Below are positions 8,996 through 17,469 of a stretch of DNA of 64,000 nt, piece after piece (positions within the stretch are counted from its first letter, which is position 1; each line of letters opens with the position of its first letter). Origin of the DNA: Metapseudomonas boanensis (lineage in GTDB: Bacteria; Pseudomonadota; Gammaproteobacteria; Pseudomonadales; Pseudomonadaceae); NCBI RefSeq assembly GCF_018704125.1, contig NZ_JAGTIS010000004.1, positions 62,001-126,000 of the forward strand, in the 5' to 3' direction. Both the position numbers and the translations under genes were made by a program. Below the pieces are notes generated by a model that searched no databases, was not told the origin of the DNA, and was given only the letters and a program-made list of their open reading frames with translations.

Positions 8996-9799
8996 ATGGA
9001 AACCTTGTTCCGGGAGGCCGGCCTGCACGCCAGCCTCGGCCGCACCATCGAGCAGATCGGTCGCGAGCGTTTCTGGAAGCAACTGATCCTGCTGCTGCAC
9101 CAATGGCTGCCGTTCGACAATGCGCTGGCCACCCACTACCCGGCGGAAGGCGTCCCCATTCCCCTGGAGGTCTACGATGTCGAGCCTCAGATCGGCCCGG
9201 CACCGATGGTCGCGTACCTGAACGGTCTTTACCTGCTTGACCCCTTCTACCAGGCCTGCCAGGAGGGGTTACCCAGCGGTCTGTATCGCCTGGAGGAAAT
9301 TGCCCCAGACCAGTTCCGCCTGAGCGAGTACTTCCTCAGCTACTTTCATGACAATGTGCTGGAGGATGAAGTGCAGTTCATTCTCCAACTGCCTGGCGAT
9401 GGGGCGCTCTCGCTATCGCTGGGCATGCGGCGCCTGTTCAACGCCGAAGAATGCGGCATGCTCGCCCTGCTTTCGACCTGGGTACTGGCGCTGATGCAGC
9501 AGCACTGGCACCAGTGCAGCCTGCGCCCCCAGGCTGCCCGAAATGACGAAATAGCTACGCAAGTACGTGATGCACTAAGCCAGTTTGGTGCAGGGGTCCT
9601 ATCGGAACGGGAACTGGAGATCGCACGCCTGATACTGCGTGGCTACTCATCGAAGGCCATCGCCGAGCGCCTGGCCATCTCGCCGGAAACGGTGAAAGTG
9701 CACCGCCGACACCTGTACGCCAAGCTGGATATCTCCTCCCAGCCAGAGCTGTTTTCGCTGTTCATCCAGGCTTTGGGGCACGATCCGGAGAATCCTTGA
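8996..9799 (+). CDS. LuxR-type transcriptional regulator
   Basis: 267 aa from the chosen ATG. GGAG lies six bases before this ATG but directly abuts an in-frame ATG at 8990, so the later one is preferred. The C-terminus is a LuxR/GerE helix-turn-helix (LSERELEIARLILRGYSSKAIAERL... with SPETVKVHRRHLYAKL). The 190-residue N-terminal part is of unassigned type and has no phospho-acceptor receiver motif and no clear autoinducer-binding signature. It is divergent from the permease-peptidase pair across about 200 bases and is probably its regulator; that link is inferred from position. Confidence 0.85.
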   Translation: METLFREAGLHASLGRTIEQIGRERFWKQLILLLHQWLPFDNALATHYPAEGVPIPLEVYDVEPQIGPAPMVAYLNGLYLLDPFYQACQEGLPSGLYRLEEIAPDQFRLSEYFLSYFHDNVLEDEVQFILQLPGDGALSLSLGMRRLFNAEECGMLALLSTWVLALMQQHWHQCSLRPQAARNDEIATQVRDALSQFGAGVLSERELEIARLILRGYSSKAIAERLAISPETVKVHRRHLYAKLDISSQPELFSLFIQALGHDPENP

Positions 9800-9822
9800 G
9801 CCTCGCGCGCAAGATGCAATAG

Positions 9823-9850
9823 GCCCCTCTCCCGTAGATGGGAAAGGGGC
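9823..9850. terminator. Hairpin between convergent luxR-type and lipoprotein genes
   Basis: GCCCCTCTCCC, a six-base loop and GGGAAAGGGGC form a stem about 24 bases after the regulator stop. It could end transcription from both sides. The sequence also resembles the CCCTCTCCC repeats seen at three flagellar operon ends. Confidence 0.5.
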
Positions 9851-9925
9851 GCTCAGGCCATTCGGGGAGCCGCAGCTCTGGTAGCGGCGGATTCACTCCC
9901 CAAGCAGGCCAACGGTCTGCCTGAC

Positions 9926-10372
9926 TCAGTGAAAACGCCGCCCCAGCCCTGCAGGAACACCGCTGGCATCAGTCGGCTCCCAAGGCCCATGCGGGCTGTT
10001 GGAATAGCTCCAGCCGTTATCCCAACGGTAATAGATGCGCTCGCGATAGAAGATGTTGCGCTCACCTTCCAGCACATAGACGCCAAGCCCGGTATCCCAA
10101 TAGCAGTTGCCGCCTGGTGGTGGCGCAAAGCGCGGGTGCGCACTCATCCGCGGTGCCGGCTTGGCCGGCTGCGGCTGCGCCGGTGGCATGGGCCGCTGCT
10201 GTTGCGGTTTCGGTTGGGACGGGGTGTACACCGCTGGAGGCTCGCGGTCGGGCTCACGCGGCTCGTAGTAAGGGCCTTGTGCAACGCAACCGCCGAGGCC
10301 CAGCAGCAGGCCTATCAGGGGCAGGCCCAGCCGAGAGCGGCGGGCCGGCAGATCGAGTTCTTGAACGGTCAT
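9926..10372 (-). CDS. Small proline-rich lipoprotein of unknown function
   Basis: 148 aa from the ATG at 10372, which overlaps the ccmI stop in an ATGA junction; the frame stays open further upstream but only inside ccmI. A hydrophobic segment ends in LGLGGC, giving a lipobox with Cys29. A proline/glutamine-rich spacer (about 35-85) follows, then a compact C-terminal region rich in aromatic residues ([35 protein letters not shown]). I do not recognise a functional family. It is the last gene of the ccm operon, so it is probably co-expressed with cytochrome c maturation and anchored in a membrane facing the periplasm. Confidence 0.75.
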   Translation of the reverse strand: MTVQELDLPARRSRLGLPLIGLLLGLGGCVAQGPYYEPREPDREPPAVYTPSQPKPQQQRPMPPAQPQPAKPAPRMSAHPRFAPPPGGNCYWDTGLGVYVLEGERNIFYRERIYYRWDNGWSYSNSPHGPWEPTDASGVPAGLGRRFH

Positions 10373-11577
10373 TTCTTGTCCGGGCTGTCTATGGTCAGAC
10401 GTTGGGGCTCCAACGTGCCAGTAGACAACGGCGAACTGCTTCCGATCCATTCACCTGACGTAGCGTTGCCGCTGCGGGAGATCCGAGCGACCAACTGCAC
10501 TTCCGGGAAGTTGGAAAGCTTGAGCTGCGGCATCATGGCGTCCGCATCGCTCAGGCTGACCTCCACCGGCAGGTCGGCAACTGTCATGCGTTTGACGGCC
10601 AGTGGCATGGGCGGCCCAGAGGCTGCGCGAGCGAAAACGAACACGCTGTCGCCGGGCTTGACCTTGTCCTTGAGGGCGGCGGCCAGGTCCACGCGAACCT
10701 TCAGCTGCGCACCGACAACCGCAGTGACAGCCGGCGTCTCGACGCTGACGCCACTTTCCTTGAGCCTCTCGCGGGCTTTGTCGATGCCGCCTTGCAATGC
10801 ACCGCGCGAGGGATCATCGGCAGGCAGCTGGACGATCAGGCGCTCCCAGTAGCGAATGGCATCCTGGTAACGGCCGTCCTCGAAACCGGCTATCCCCAGC
10901 AAGCCGAGGCTGGTGACTTCGTTGGGATTGGCCTTCAGAGCTTCCTCCGTCAGCGCCTTCACTTCTGGGGTCAGGCGCTTCTGCGCGGCAAAATACAAGG
11001 CCTGAGCCCATTGGCCGAGCAGTTCGGGCTGACGCCCTGCTCGCTTGACCGCTTGCTCATAGGCGCGGGCAGCATCGGCCGCGCGGTCCTGGGCCATGTA
11101 GGTACGACCGAGGAAGTACCAGCCCTCGGCGGATTCCGGCTGGGCCTCTACCGCACGCTCCAGACGTGCAGTCATTTCTTCGATGGAGCGCGGCTGCTCG
11201 CGCATTTCACGGGCGAGTTCCACCTTGTCGCTAGCACCCCAGTGCAGGTACATGCCGAAGCCAAGCGCAGGAACCAGGATAGCGGCAACCAGCGGCAGGG
11301 CCTTGCCCAGGCGGGAAACTCGGGCGATGTCGGCCCCTTCGGTATCAGCCAGCAGCTCGCGGGCCGCTTCGGCACGGCCTGCATCGAACTGTTCCTGGGT
11401 CAGGGTGCCGGCAGACCGCTGGCCTTCCAGCTCATCCAGGCGCTCCTGGTACAGGGCGACGTTGAGGGAGGTACGGTCTTCCTCGGTCTGGGCCTTGCGG
11501 CCACGCAGCACGGGAATCAGCAGGAAGGCCAGAGCGACCAGCAACAGCAGGCCGGCGGCGAGCCAGAAATCGATCAT
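10369..11577 (-). CDS. ccmI: Cytochrome c biogenesis protein CcmI
   Basis: 402 aa. Two N-terminal membrane spans (about 4-24 and 92-112) flank a cytoplasmic loop; the periplasmic part carries TPR-like repeats ([24 protein letters not shown]) and a C-terminal domain. In the ccm system I, CcmI (CycH) holds apocytochrome c and hands it to CcmF/CcmH for heme ligation. The start overlaps the ccmH stop by four bases, and the stop overlaps the lipoprotein start. Confidence 0.95.
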   Translation of the reverse strand: MIDFWLAAGLLLLVALAFLLIPVLRGRKAQTEEDRTSLNVALYQERLDELEGQRSAGTLTQEQFDAGRAEAARELLADTEGADIARVSRLGKALPLVAAILVPALGFGMYLHWGASDKVELAREMREQPRSIEEMTARLERAVEAQPESAEGWYFLGRTYMAQDRAADAARAYEQAVKRAGRQPELLGQWAQALYFAAQKRLTPEVKALTEEALKANPNEVTSLGLLGIAGFEDGRYQDAIRYWERLIVQLPADDPSRGALQGGIDKARERLKESGVSVETPAVTAVVGAQLKVRVDLAAALKDKVKPGDSVFVFARAASGPPMPLAVKRMTVADLPVEVSLSDADAMMPQLKLSNFPEVQLVARISRSGNATSGEWIGSSSPLSTGTLEPQRLTIDSPDKK

Positions 11578-12062
11578 GGGGCTTTCTTGTCCTGGTTCTC
11601 GGAGTTCAGCAGGGCATCGAGACGCGCCTGCTCCTCAGCGGAAAGCATTACTTGCGAGGGTCTGTTCTCAACACGGCGACGGCGCACGACGATGATGCCC
11701 AGCACCACCAGCCCACCTACCAGCAGGCCTGCCGGGCCGTACCAGAGCAGCAAGGTGCGGGCATTCACCGGCGGCTTGTAACGCACGAAGTCGCCGTAGC
11801 GCGCCACCAGAAAGTCGACGATCTCCTCGTTGCTCTTGCCCTCTTCCAGCATGCGGAAGATTTCCCGCCGCAGGTCGGTGGCAATTGGCGCATTGGAGTC
11901 TGCGATGTTCTGGTTCTGGCACTTGGGGCAACGCAACTCTTCGGTAAGTGTACGGAAACGCTCACGCTCGGCCTCGTCCTTGAAGCTGTAGGTGTCGATC
12001 GCGGCCCGGGCTGCGCCGCTCAGCGCCAGCCCCAGGAGTGCGGCAGCCAGCAGGCGTTTCAT
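11574..12062 (-). CDS. ccmH: Cytochrome c maturation protein CcmH (CcmL)
   Basis: 162 aa from the ATG at 12062, which overlaps the ccmG stop as ATGA; the longer open frame runs into ccmG and is not credible. A signal peptide ([20 protein letters not shown]) is followed by the redox motif [10 protein letters not shown] with Cys45 and Cys48, and a C-terminal membrane anchor. CcmH reduces the apocytochrome CXXCH cysteines together with CcmG. It is the short form; the CycH-like part is encoded separately as ccmI. Confidence 0.95.
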   Translation of the reverse strand: MKRLLAAALLGLALSGAARAAIDTYSFKDEAERERFRTLTEELRCPKCQNQNIADSNAPIATDLRREIFRMLEEGKSNEEIVDFLVARYGDFVRYKPPVNARTLLLWYGPAGLLVGGLVVLGIIVVRRRRVENRPSQVMLSAEEQARLDALLNSENQDKKAP

Positions 12063-12595
12063 TGCCCGCCCCCGTCGACCAGCGCCTGGTACAAAGGCGC
12101 CAGCTGCTCGCGCCACACCGTCTCGTCGATCACACCAACGAACTTGTGGCGGATGATGCCGTCCTTGTCGATCAGGAAGGTTTCCGGCGCACCGTAAACG
12201 CCCAGGTTGAGGCCGAGGCTGCCCTGCTCATCACGGATATCCAGCTGATAGGGATTGTGGAACTCATTCAGCCATTTCAACGCAGCGGCGTTGTCGTCCT
12301 TGTAGTTCACGCCGTAGATGGTCACGCCCATCTGCGCCAGCTTGTTCAGCACCGGGTGCTCGACGCGGCAGGCCACGCACCAGGTCCCCCAGACATTGAC
12401 CAGCGCCGGCTTGCCCTTGAGGTCGGCCTCGGTGATGGTGCGGTCGCCACTGACCGAAGGCAGTGAGAAGGCCGGGAACGGCTTGTCGATCAGCGCCGAA
12501 GGCAGCTCGGCCGGGTCGAGGAACAAGCCGCGATAGAGGAATACCGCGATGGCGAGAAAGGCCAGCAGCGGCAGGACCAGGATCAGGCGCTTCAT
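12059..12595 (-). CDS. ccmG: Thiol:disulfide interchange protein CcmG (DsbE)
   Basis: 178 aa, a membrane-anchored periplasmic thioredoxin-fold protein. A single N-terminal span is followed by the thioredoxin domain with NVWGTWCVACRVEHP; the active cysteines are Cys73 and Cys76. It keeps CcmH and apocytochrome c reduced so that heme can be attached. The start overlaps the ccmF stop and its own stop overlaps the ccmH start, so the genes are translationally coupled. Confidence 0.96.
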   Translation of the reverse strand: MKRLILVLPLLAFLAIAVFLYRGLFLDPAELPSALIDKPFPAFSLPSVSGDRTITEADLKGKPALVNVWGTWCVACRVEHPVLNKLAQMGVTIYGVNYKDDNAAALKWLNEFHNPYQLDIRDEQGSLGLNLGVYGAPETFLIDKDGIIRHKFVGVIDETVWREQLAPLYQALVDGGGQ

Positions 12596-14565
12596 GCTTG
12601 GGCTCCAGACATACCCAGCGCGTCACGGACGCGGGTCTTCACTTTTACGCGGTAGCGACGATCGACGGCTGCCAGCACGCCACCCAGGCCCATCAGCAGC
12701 CCACCCAGCCAGATCCAGCGGATAAACGGCTTGACGTGCACACGCACCGCCCAGGCGCCAGCATCGAGCGGCTCGCCCAGTGCGACGTAGAGGTCACGAG
12801 TAAAACCGGCATCGATGCCCGCCTCGGTCATTACCGACTGCTGGACGGTGTAGAGGCGCTTCTCCGGATGCAGGACGGAGATCTGCTGCTCGCCCTTGTA
12901 GATGATCACGGTGCCCTTGTCGGACGTGAAGTTGGGGCCTTCATGGTGCGCCGCCCCCTCGAAGAGGAAGCGGTATCCGCCGAGCTCCACCGACTCACCC
13001 GGCGCCAGGCGCAGGTCACGCTCGGCGCTGTACTGGCTGGACAGGACCACGCCCAGGGCACAGACCGCAACGCCCACGTGGGCCAATTGCATCCCCCAGT
13101 AGCTGCGCGTCAGGCCGCGGATACCGGTAACCAGCCCCTTGTGACGCGTCTTGTCGACCAGGTCGCGGATGCCGGCCAGCACTACCCAGGCGGCGAGGAA
13201 GCCCACGGCCAGCACGGCCCAGTGGAAGTCGCCATAGAGGAACGCAGCCAGCACGCCCAGCACCAGGCTGCCGATCAGCACCGGGCCGAGCATGCCGAGC
13301 AGCCACTGCACCGGGGTGTCCTTCCAGCGCACCAACACGCCAGCGGCCAGGGCCAGCATGAGGATCCCCATCAGCGGCAGGAAAAGCGCATTGAAGTACG
13401 GCGGACCCACCGAAAGCTTGGCGCCGGTCAGGGCATCGAGCACCAGCGGATAGAGAGTGCCGAGGAGGATCATCGAGGCCACCACCACCAGCACCAGGTT
13501 GTTCACCAGCAGTAGCGTCTCGCGGGACCAGAGGGCAAAGCCCACCTGGCTCTTGACCACCGGCGCGCGCACGGCGAACAACGTCAGCGAGCCCCCCACC
13601 ACGAGCAGCAGGAAGGCAAGGATGAACACGCCGCGTTCCGGATCGGAGGCGAAGGCATGCACCGAGGTCAGCACCCCGGAACGGACCAGGAAGGTACCCA
13701 GCAGGCTCAGGGAGAACGCCGCGATCGCCAGTAGTACGGTCCAACTCTTGAACACACCCCGCTTCTCGGTCACCGCCAGCGAGTGGATCAACGCAGTGCC
13801 CACCAGCCAAGGCATGAAGGAGGCATTCTCCACCGGGTCCCAGAACCACCAGCCGCCCCAGCCCAGTTCGTAGTAGGCCCACCAGGAGCCGAGCACGATG
13901 CCGACACTGAGGAAGGCCCAGGCGATGATGGTCCAGGGTCGAGACCAGCGCGCCCAGGCCGCATCCAGGCGACCGCCGAGCAGTGCAGCGATGGCAAAGG
14001 CGAAGGCCACCGAGAAGCCCACGTAGCCCATGTAGAGCATCGGCGGGTGGACGATGAGGCCGAAGTCCTGCAACAACGGATTGAGGTCGTTGCCGTCCGC
14101 CGGGACGCTCGGCAACAGGCGATTGAAGGGGTTGGAAGTAACGATGAGGAACAGCAGGAAACCGATGCTGATCATGCCCATCACCGCCAGCACGCGAGCC
14201 AGCATGACTTCGGGCAACTGCCGGGAGAAAACCGACACCGCAAAGGTCCAGCTGCCAAGGATCAGCGCCCAGAGCAGCAGCGAGCCCTCATGCGCGCCCC
14301 ATACGGCGCTGAACTTGTAATACCAGGGCAGAGCACTGTTGGAGTTGCTGGCGACGTAGGCCACCGAAAAGTCATCGACCATGAAGGCATAGGTCAGGCA
14401 ACCGAACGCGAATGCCAGGAAGGCGAACTGCCCCCAGGCAGCCGGCTGCGCCAGGCTCATCCATTGACGGTCGCCACGCCAAGCGCCAACCAGCGGCAAG
14501 GTGGCCTGCACGATGGCCATGCACAGCGCAAGGATCAGGGCCAGGTGGCCAAGTTCAGGGATCAT
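12592..14565 (-). CDS. ccmF: Heme lyase subunit CcmF
   Basis: 657 aa from ATG 14565; an in-frame TTG three bases earlier is less likely. It is a polytopic membrane protein with the tryptophan-rich WWD heme-handling motif GWGGWWFWDPVENASFMPW and flanking histidines. CcmF takes heme from holo-CcmE and ligates it to apocytochrome c with CcmH and CcmI. The start lies four bases past the ccmE stop, and the 3' end overlaps ccmG. Confidence 0.97.
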   Translation of the reverse strand: MIPELGHLALILALCMAIVQATLPLVGAWRGDRQWMSLAQPAAWGQFAFLAFAFGCLTYAFMVDDFSVAYVASNSNSALPWYYKFSAVWGAHEGSLLLWALILGSWTFAVSVFSRQLPEVMLARVLAVMGMISIGFLLFLIVTSNPFNRLLPSVPADGNDLNPLLQDFGLIVHPPMLYMGYVGFSVAFAFAIAALLGGRLDAAWARWSRPWTIIAWAFLSVGIVLGSWWAYYELGWGGWWFWDPVENASFMPWLVGTALIHSLAVTEKRGVFKSWTVLLAIAAFSLSLLGTFLVRSGVLTSVHAFASDPERGVFILAFLLLVVGGSLTLFAVRAPVVKSQVGFALWSRETLLLVNNLVLVVVASMILLGTLYPLVLDALTGAKLSVGPPYFNALFLPLMGILMLALAAGVLVRWKDTPVQWLLGMLGPVLIGSLVLGVLAAFLYGDFHWAVLAVGFLAAWVVLAGIRDLVDKTRHKGLVTGIRGLTRSYWGMQLAHVGVAVCALGVVLSSQYSAERDLRLAPGESVELGGYRFLFEGAAHHEGPNFTSDKGTVIIYKGEQQISVLHPEKRLYTVQQSVMTEAGIDAGFTRDLYVALGEPLDAGAWAVRVHVKPFIRWIWLGGLLMGLGGVLAAVDRRYRVKVKTRVRDALGMSGAQA

Positions 14566-14569
14566 CAAA

Positions 14570-15019
14570 TCAGCCCTCGTTCTTCGGCGGCAACTGGCCG
14601 CTTTCCTTGAGGGCCTTGGTCACCTCCGGAGGCATGTAGTTCTCGTCGTGCTTGGCCAGCACCTCATCGGCCACCAATACGCCGTCGGCATTCAGCTTGC
14701 CGAGGGCAACGATGCCCTGCCCTTCGCGGAACAGGTCCGGGAGGATGCCGTGATAACGGATGGTCACGCTCTTGGCGAAGTCGGTCACCACGAACTGCAC
14801 GTCGAGGCTATCACCCGAGCGCTGCACCGAGCCTTTCTCCACCATACCGCCAGCACGGATGCGCGTGTCCTGCGGCGCTTCGCCGTTGGCGATTTGCGTA
14901 GGGGTGTAGAACAGGTTGATGTTCTGTTGCAGCGCAGACAGCGCCAGGGCTACGGCTATCGCTACCCCCGCCATGATGGCGAGAATGATGAACAGGCGTT
15001 TCTTGCGAACCGGATTCAC
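14570..15019 (-). CDS. ccmE: Heme chaperone CcmE
   Basis: 149 aa from a GTG at 15019 preceded by GGGAGGAG. The ccmD stop overlaps this start (GTGA), and the family N-terminus [15 protein letters not shown] begins here, so the longer frame upstream is rejected. One N-terminal membrane anchor is followed by an OB-fold periplasmic domain. The heme-attaching histidine is His124 in [10 protein letters not shown], with Tyr128 as the usual axial ligand. CcmE carries heme from CcmABCD to CcmF. Confidence 0.95.
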   Translation of the reverse strand: MNPVRKKRLFIILAIMAGVAIAVALALSALQQNINLFYTPTQIANGEAPQDTRIRAGGMVEKGSVQRSGDSLDVQFVVTDFAKSVTIRYHGILPDLFREGQGIVALGKLNADGVLVADEVLAKHDENYMPPEVTKALKESGQLPPKNEG

Positions 15020-15192
15020 TTCGACTCCTCCCGGCGCAAACGACGCGCCTCGTCTTGCAGGTAACGTCGGCGCGCCAACAACGGCATGGCGACGTTGATG
15101 GCCAACACGACCAGGCTGATGCCATAAGCCGACCACACGTAAAGGCCATGGTTACCCATGGCGAGAAACTCGGTGAAAGACGAAAAACTCAT
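15016..15192 (-). CDS. ccmD: Heme exporter accessory protein CcmD
   Basis: 58 aa, read directly from the sequence. It starts [20 protein letters not shown], continues with one membrane span ([19 protein letters not shown]) and ends with a basic/acidic cytoplasmic tail ([19 protein letters not shown]). Length, topology and the [10 protein letters not shown] signature match CcmD, which stabilises the CcmC-CcmE interaction and release of holo-CcmE. The ATG overlaps the ccmC stop by one base (TGATG) and the stop overlaps the ccmE GTG. Confidence 0.93.
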   Translation of the reverse strand: MSFSSFTEFLAMGNHGLYVWSAYGISLVVLAINVAMPLLARRRYLQDEARRLRREESK

Positions 15193-15944
15193 CAGCCCTT
15201 CTCCACTTGTGCCCGAACTTCAGCCTTGGCCCAGCTGCTGCGGGATTCACGCTTGAGTACATCCAGGCGCATGCGCAGCAGCACCACGGTGGTGAAGAAG
15301 CAGTAGAAGCCGAGGACCATGATCAGCAGCGGCACCCACATCTCCGGCGGCATGGCCGGTTTTTCGGTGATCTTGAAAGTGGCCGGCTGATGCAGGGTAT
15401 TCCACCACTCCACCGAGTACTTGATGATCGGGATGTTGATCACACCGACGATGGCCAGCACCGCACAGGCCTTGGCAGCGCTATCACGATTGCTGATCGC
15501 CTGGCCGAGGGCAATGACACCGAAGTACAGAAAAAGGAGGATGAGCATCGACGTCAGTCGCGCATCCCATACCCACCAGGAACCCCAGGTAGGCTTACCC
15601 CAAATGGCGCCGGTAAGCAGTGCCACGAAGGTCATCCAGGCACCGATCGGAGCGGCAGCCTGCAAGGCGACGTCGGCCAGTTTCATCTTCCATACCAGCC
15701 CAACCACGCCACAAATCGCCAGCATGATGTAGCAGGACTGCGCCAGGAAAGCCGCCGGCACATGGATATAGATGATGCGGAAGCTGTTGCCCTGCTGGTA
15801 ATCCGGCGGCGCAAAGGCCAGGCCCCAGACCAGGCCCACGGCGATCAGAATCACGGAAGCCCAGGCGAACCTGGGCAGCCAGCGACCACTGATCTCGTAG
15901 AACCATTTGGGCGAGCCCAGCTTGTGGAACCACGCCCAGTTCAT
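15192..15944 (-). CDS. ccmC: Heme exporter protein CcmC
   Basis: 250 aa from ATG 15944 ([15 protein letters not shown]); a GTG three codons upstream is possible. It has six membrane spans and the WWD motif [18 protein letters not shown] between them. CcmC presents heme to CcmE. It is separated from ccmB by a 71-base gap, the only real gap in the ccm operon, and overlaps ccmD by one base. Confidence 0.95.
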   Translation of the reverse strand: MNWAWFHKLGSPKWFYEISGRWLPRFAWASVILIAVGLVWGLAFAPPDYQQGNSFRIIYIHVPAAFLAQSCYIMLAICGVVGLVWKMKLADVALQAAAPIGAWMTFVALLTGAIWGKPTWGSWWVWDARLTSMLILLFLYFGVIALGQAISNRDSAAKACAVLAIVGVINIPIIKYSVEWWNTLHQPATFKITEKPAMPPEMWVPLLIMVLGFYCFFTTVVLLRMRLDVLKRESRSSWAKAEVRAQVEKG

Positions 15945-16015
15945 CGGGACCACCCGCTCATCGATACGACATGTTCGGACTTTGGCAGTTTTCTCATCAG
16001 GGCAACTCTTGTTTC

Positions 16016-16687
16016 TTATTCGCCGACGCTAATGGTCAGGCCGGCGGCTATGGCAAAAGGTGTCAGGGTAACCGCCAGGGCGGTCAGGCTGGCCAGCCAC
16101 AACAGGTGGCCGACCGCTGGCAGTCCTTGCAGGGCCGCTTGCAAAGCCCCACTGCCGAGAATCAGCACCGGGATGTACAGCGGCAAAATCAGCAGGGCAA
16201 GCAGCAGTCCACCACGTTTGAGCCCTACGGTTAGCGCGGCACCGACCGCGCCGAGCAGACTCAAGACTGGCGTGCCGAGTAGCAGCGAGAGCAACAGCAC
16301 GGGCAGGCAACGTGTCGGCAGGCCGAGCATCAAAGCCAGCAGCGGCGCCAACAGTACCAGTGCCAATCCGGAAAACAGCCAGTGTGCCAGCACCTTGGCC
16401 AGCACCAGAAGCGGCAAGGGGTGCGGCGAAACGACCCACTGCTCCAGCGAGCCATCCTCGAAGTCACTACGGAAAAGGCCGTCCAGCGAGAGCAGCACGG
16501 CCAAAAGAGCCGCCACCCAGACCAGGCCGGGCGAAAGGCTTTGCAACAATTGGGTTTCCGGCCCCACCGCCAGAGGAAACAATGCAACCACTATGGCGAA
16601 GAACACCAGCGGGTTGGCCAATTCCGCCGGACGGCGCACCAGCAGGCGAGCTTCGCGAGCCACCAGAAGCGTGAAGACACTGCTCAT
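16016..16687 (-). CDS. ccmB: Heme exporter protein CcmB
   Basis: 223 aa, six predicted membrane spans. The N-terminus [26 protein letters not shown] is a CcmB signature. It is the membrane subunit of the CcmAB ABC transporter whose ATP hydrolysis releases holo-CcmE from CcmC. The start overlaps the ccmA stop by four bases. Confidence 0.95.
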   Translation of the reverse strand: MSSVFTLLVAREARLLVRRPAELANPLVFFAIVVALFPLAVGPETQLLQSLSPGLVWVAALLAVLLSLDGLFRSDFEDGSLEQWVVSPHPLPLLVLAKVLAHWLFSGLALVLLAPLLALMLGLPTRCLPVLLLSLLLGTPVLSLLGAVGAALTVGLKRGGLLLALLILPLYIPVLILGSGALQAALQGLPAVGHLLWLASLTALAVTLTPFAIAAGLTISVGE

Positions 16688-17319
16688 GCGCGGCGCTGCC
16701 CAAGATCAAGTTCGCGATAACCGGCAGGTACCTGCCCCATGCTGTGGTGGGTGGTAAACACGACCAGGCCATCCTGCTCGCAATGCCGCGCCAAGTGCGC
16801 CTCCAACTGAGCGACGCCCTGCTTGTCGAGGGCGGTGAAGGGTTCGTCGAGGATCCACAATGGCGGGGCATCCAGGTACAGGCGAGCGAGTGCGACGCGG
16901 CGCTGCTGGCCGGCAGACAGCGTATGGCACGGGACGTCTTCGAATCCGCGCAGCCCCACGGCGTCCAATGCCTGCCAGATGGCGTCGCGCCCAGCGGGTT
17001 GATGCAGGGCACAGAGCCACCGCAGGTTTTCCTCAGGGGTCAGGAGCCCCTTGATTCCGGCAGCATGGCCAATCCACAACAGGTTACGTGCCAGTTCGCT
17101 GCGCTGGCTCGCCAGCGGCTTGCCGTTGAGGCGCACTTCACCCGCGGTTGGTTGCATCAGGCCGCAAAGCAATCGGAGCAAGCTGGTCTTGCCACTGCCG
17201 TTCGGACCGCTGACCTGCAACATCTCGCCCCGGTGCAACTGCAGGTCCAGCCGCTCGAACAGCAGACGCCAGTCCCGCTCACAAGCGAGGGCCACGGTCT
17301 CGAGATAGGGACTGGTCAC
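16684..17319 (-). CDS. ccmA: ABC transporter ATP-binding protein CcmA
   Basis: 211 aa, the ATPase of CcmAB. Walker A is GPNGSGKTS (38-46), the signature [14 protein letters not shown] precedes Walker B ([12 protein letters not shown]), and the switch histidine is in FTTHHS. It is the first gene of the ccm operon, divergent from the FliK-like gene across about 150 bases. Confidence 0.96.
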   Translation of the reverse strand: MTSPYLETVALACERDWRLLFERLDLQLHRGEMLQVSGPNGSGKTSLLRLLCGLMQPTAGEVRLNGKPLASQRSELARNLLWIGHAAGIKGLLTPEENLRWLCALHQPAGRDAIWQALDAVGLRGFEDVPCHTLSAGQQRRVALARLYLDAPPLWILDEPFTALDKQGVAQLEAHLARHCEQDGLVVFTTHHSMGQVPAGYRELDLGQRRA

Positions 17320-17410
17320 GGCATGGATACCCGGGAAGTGTTCAAGTCAGGGAGGTACCGGCCGCTATACTGGAACACGCACGACTCGCAGCCGGCCCGG
17401 ACGGGGCGGC

Positions 17411-17416
17411 ATTATA
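17411..17416 (-). promoter_or_regulatory. Candidate -10 element for the ccm operon
   Basis: On the minus strand a perfect TATAAT, preceded by TG, lies about 92 bases before the ccmA start. I see no good -35 hexamer at 16-18 bases, so this is a possible extended -10 promoter only. On the plus strand TATACT at 17369-17374 is a candidate for the divergent FliK-like gene. Confidence 0.35.
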
Positions 17417-17469
17417 CATGCCATCCCCTTCACCCGAAGCGAGCTTTTTCGACAGGTTGTTACCCTTCG

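Noticed and set aside
16744-17469. Long N-terminal extension of the FliK-like protein
   Set aside because: This part of the frame lies opposite ccmA; the ATG at 17470 begins a credible protein.
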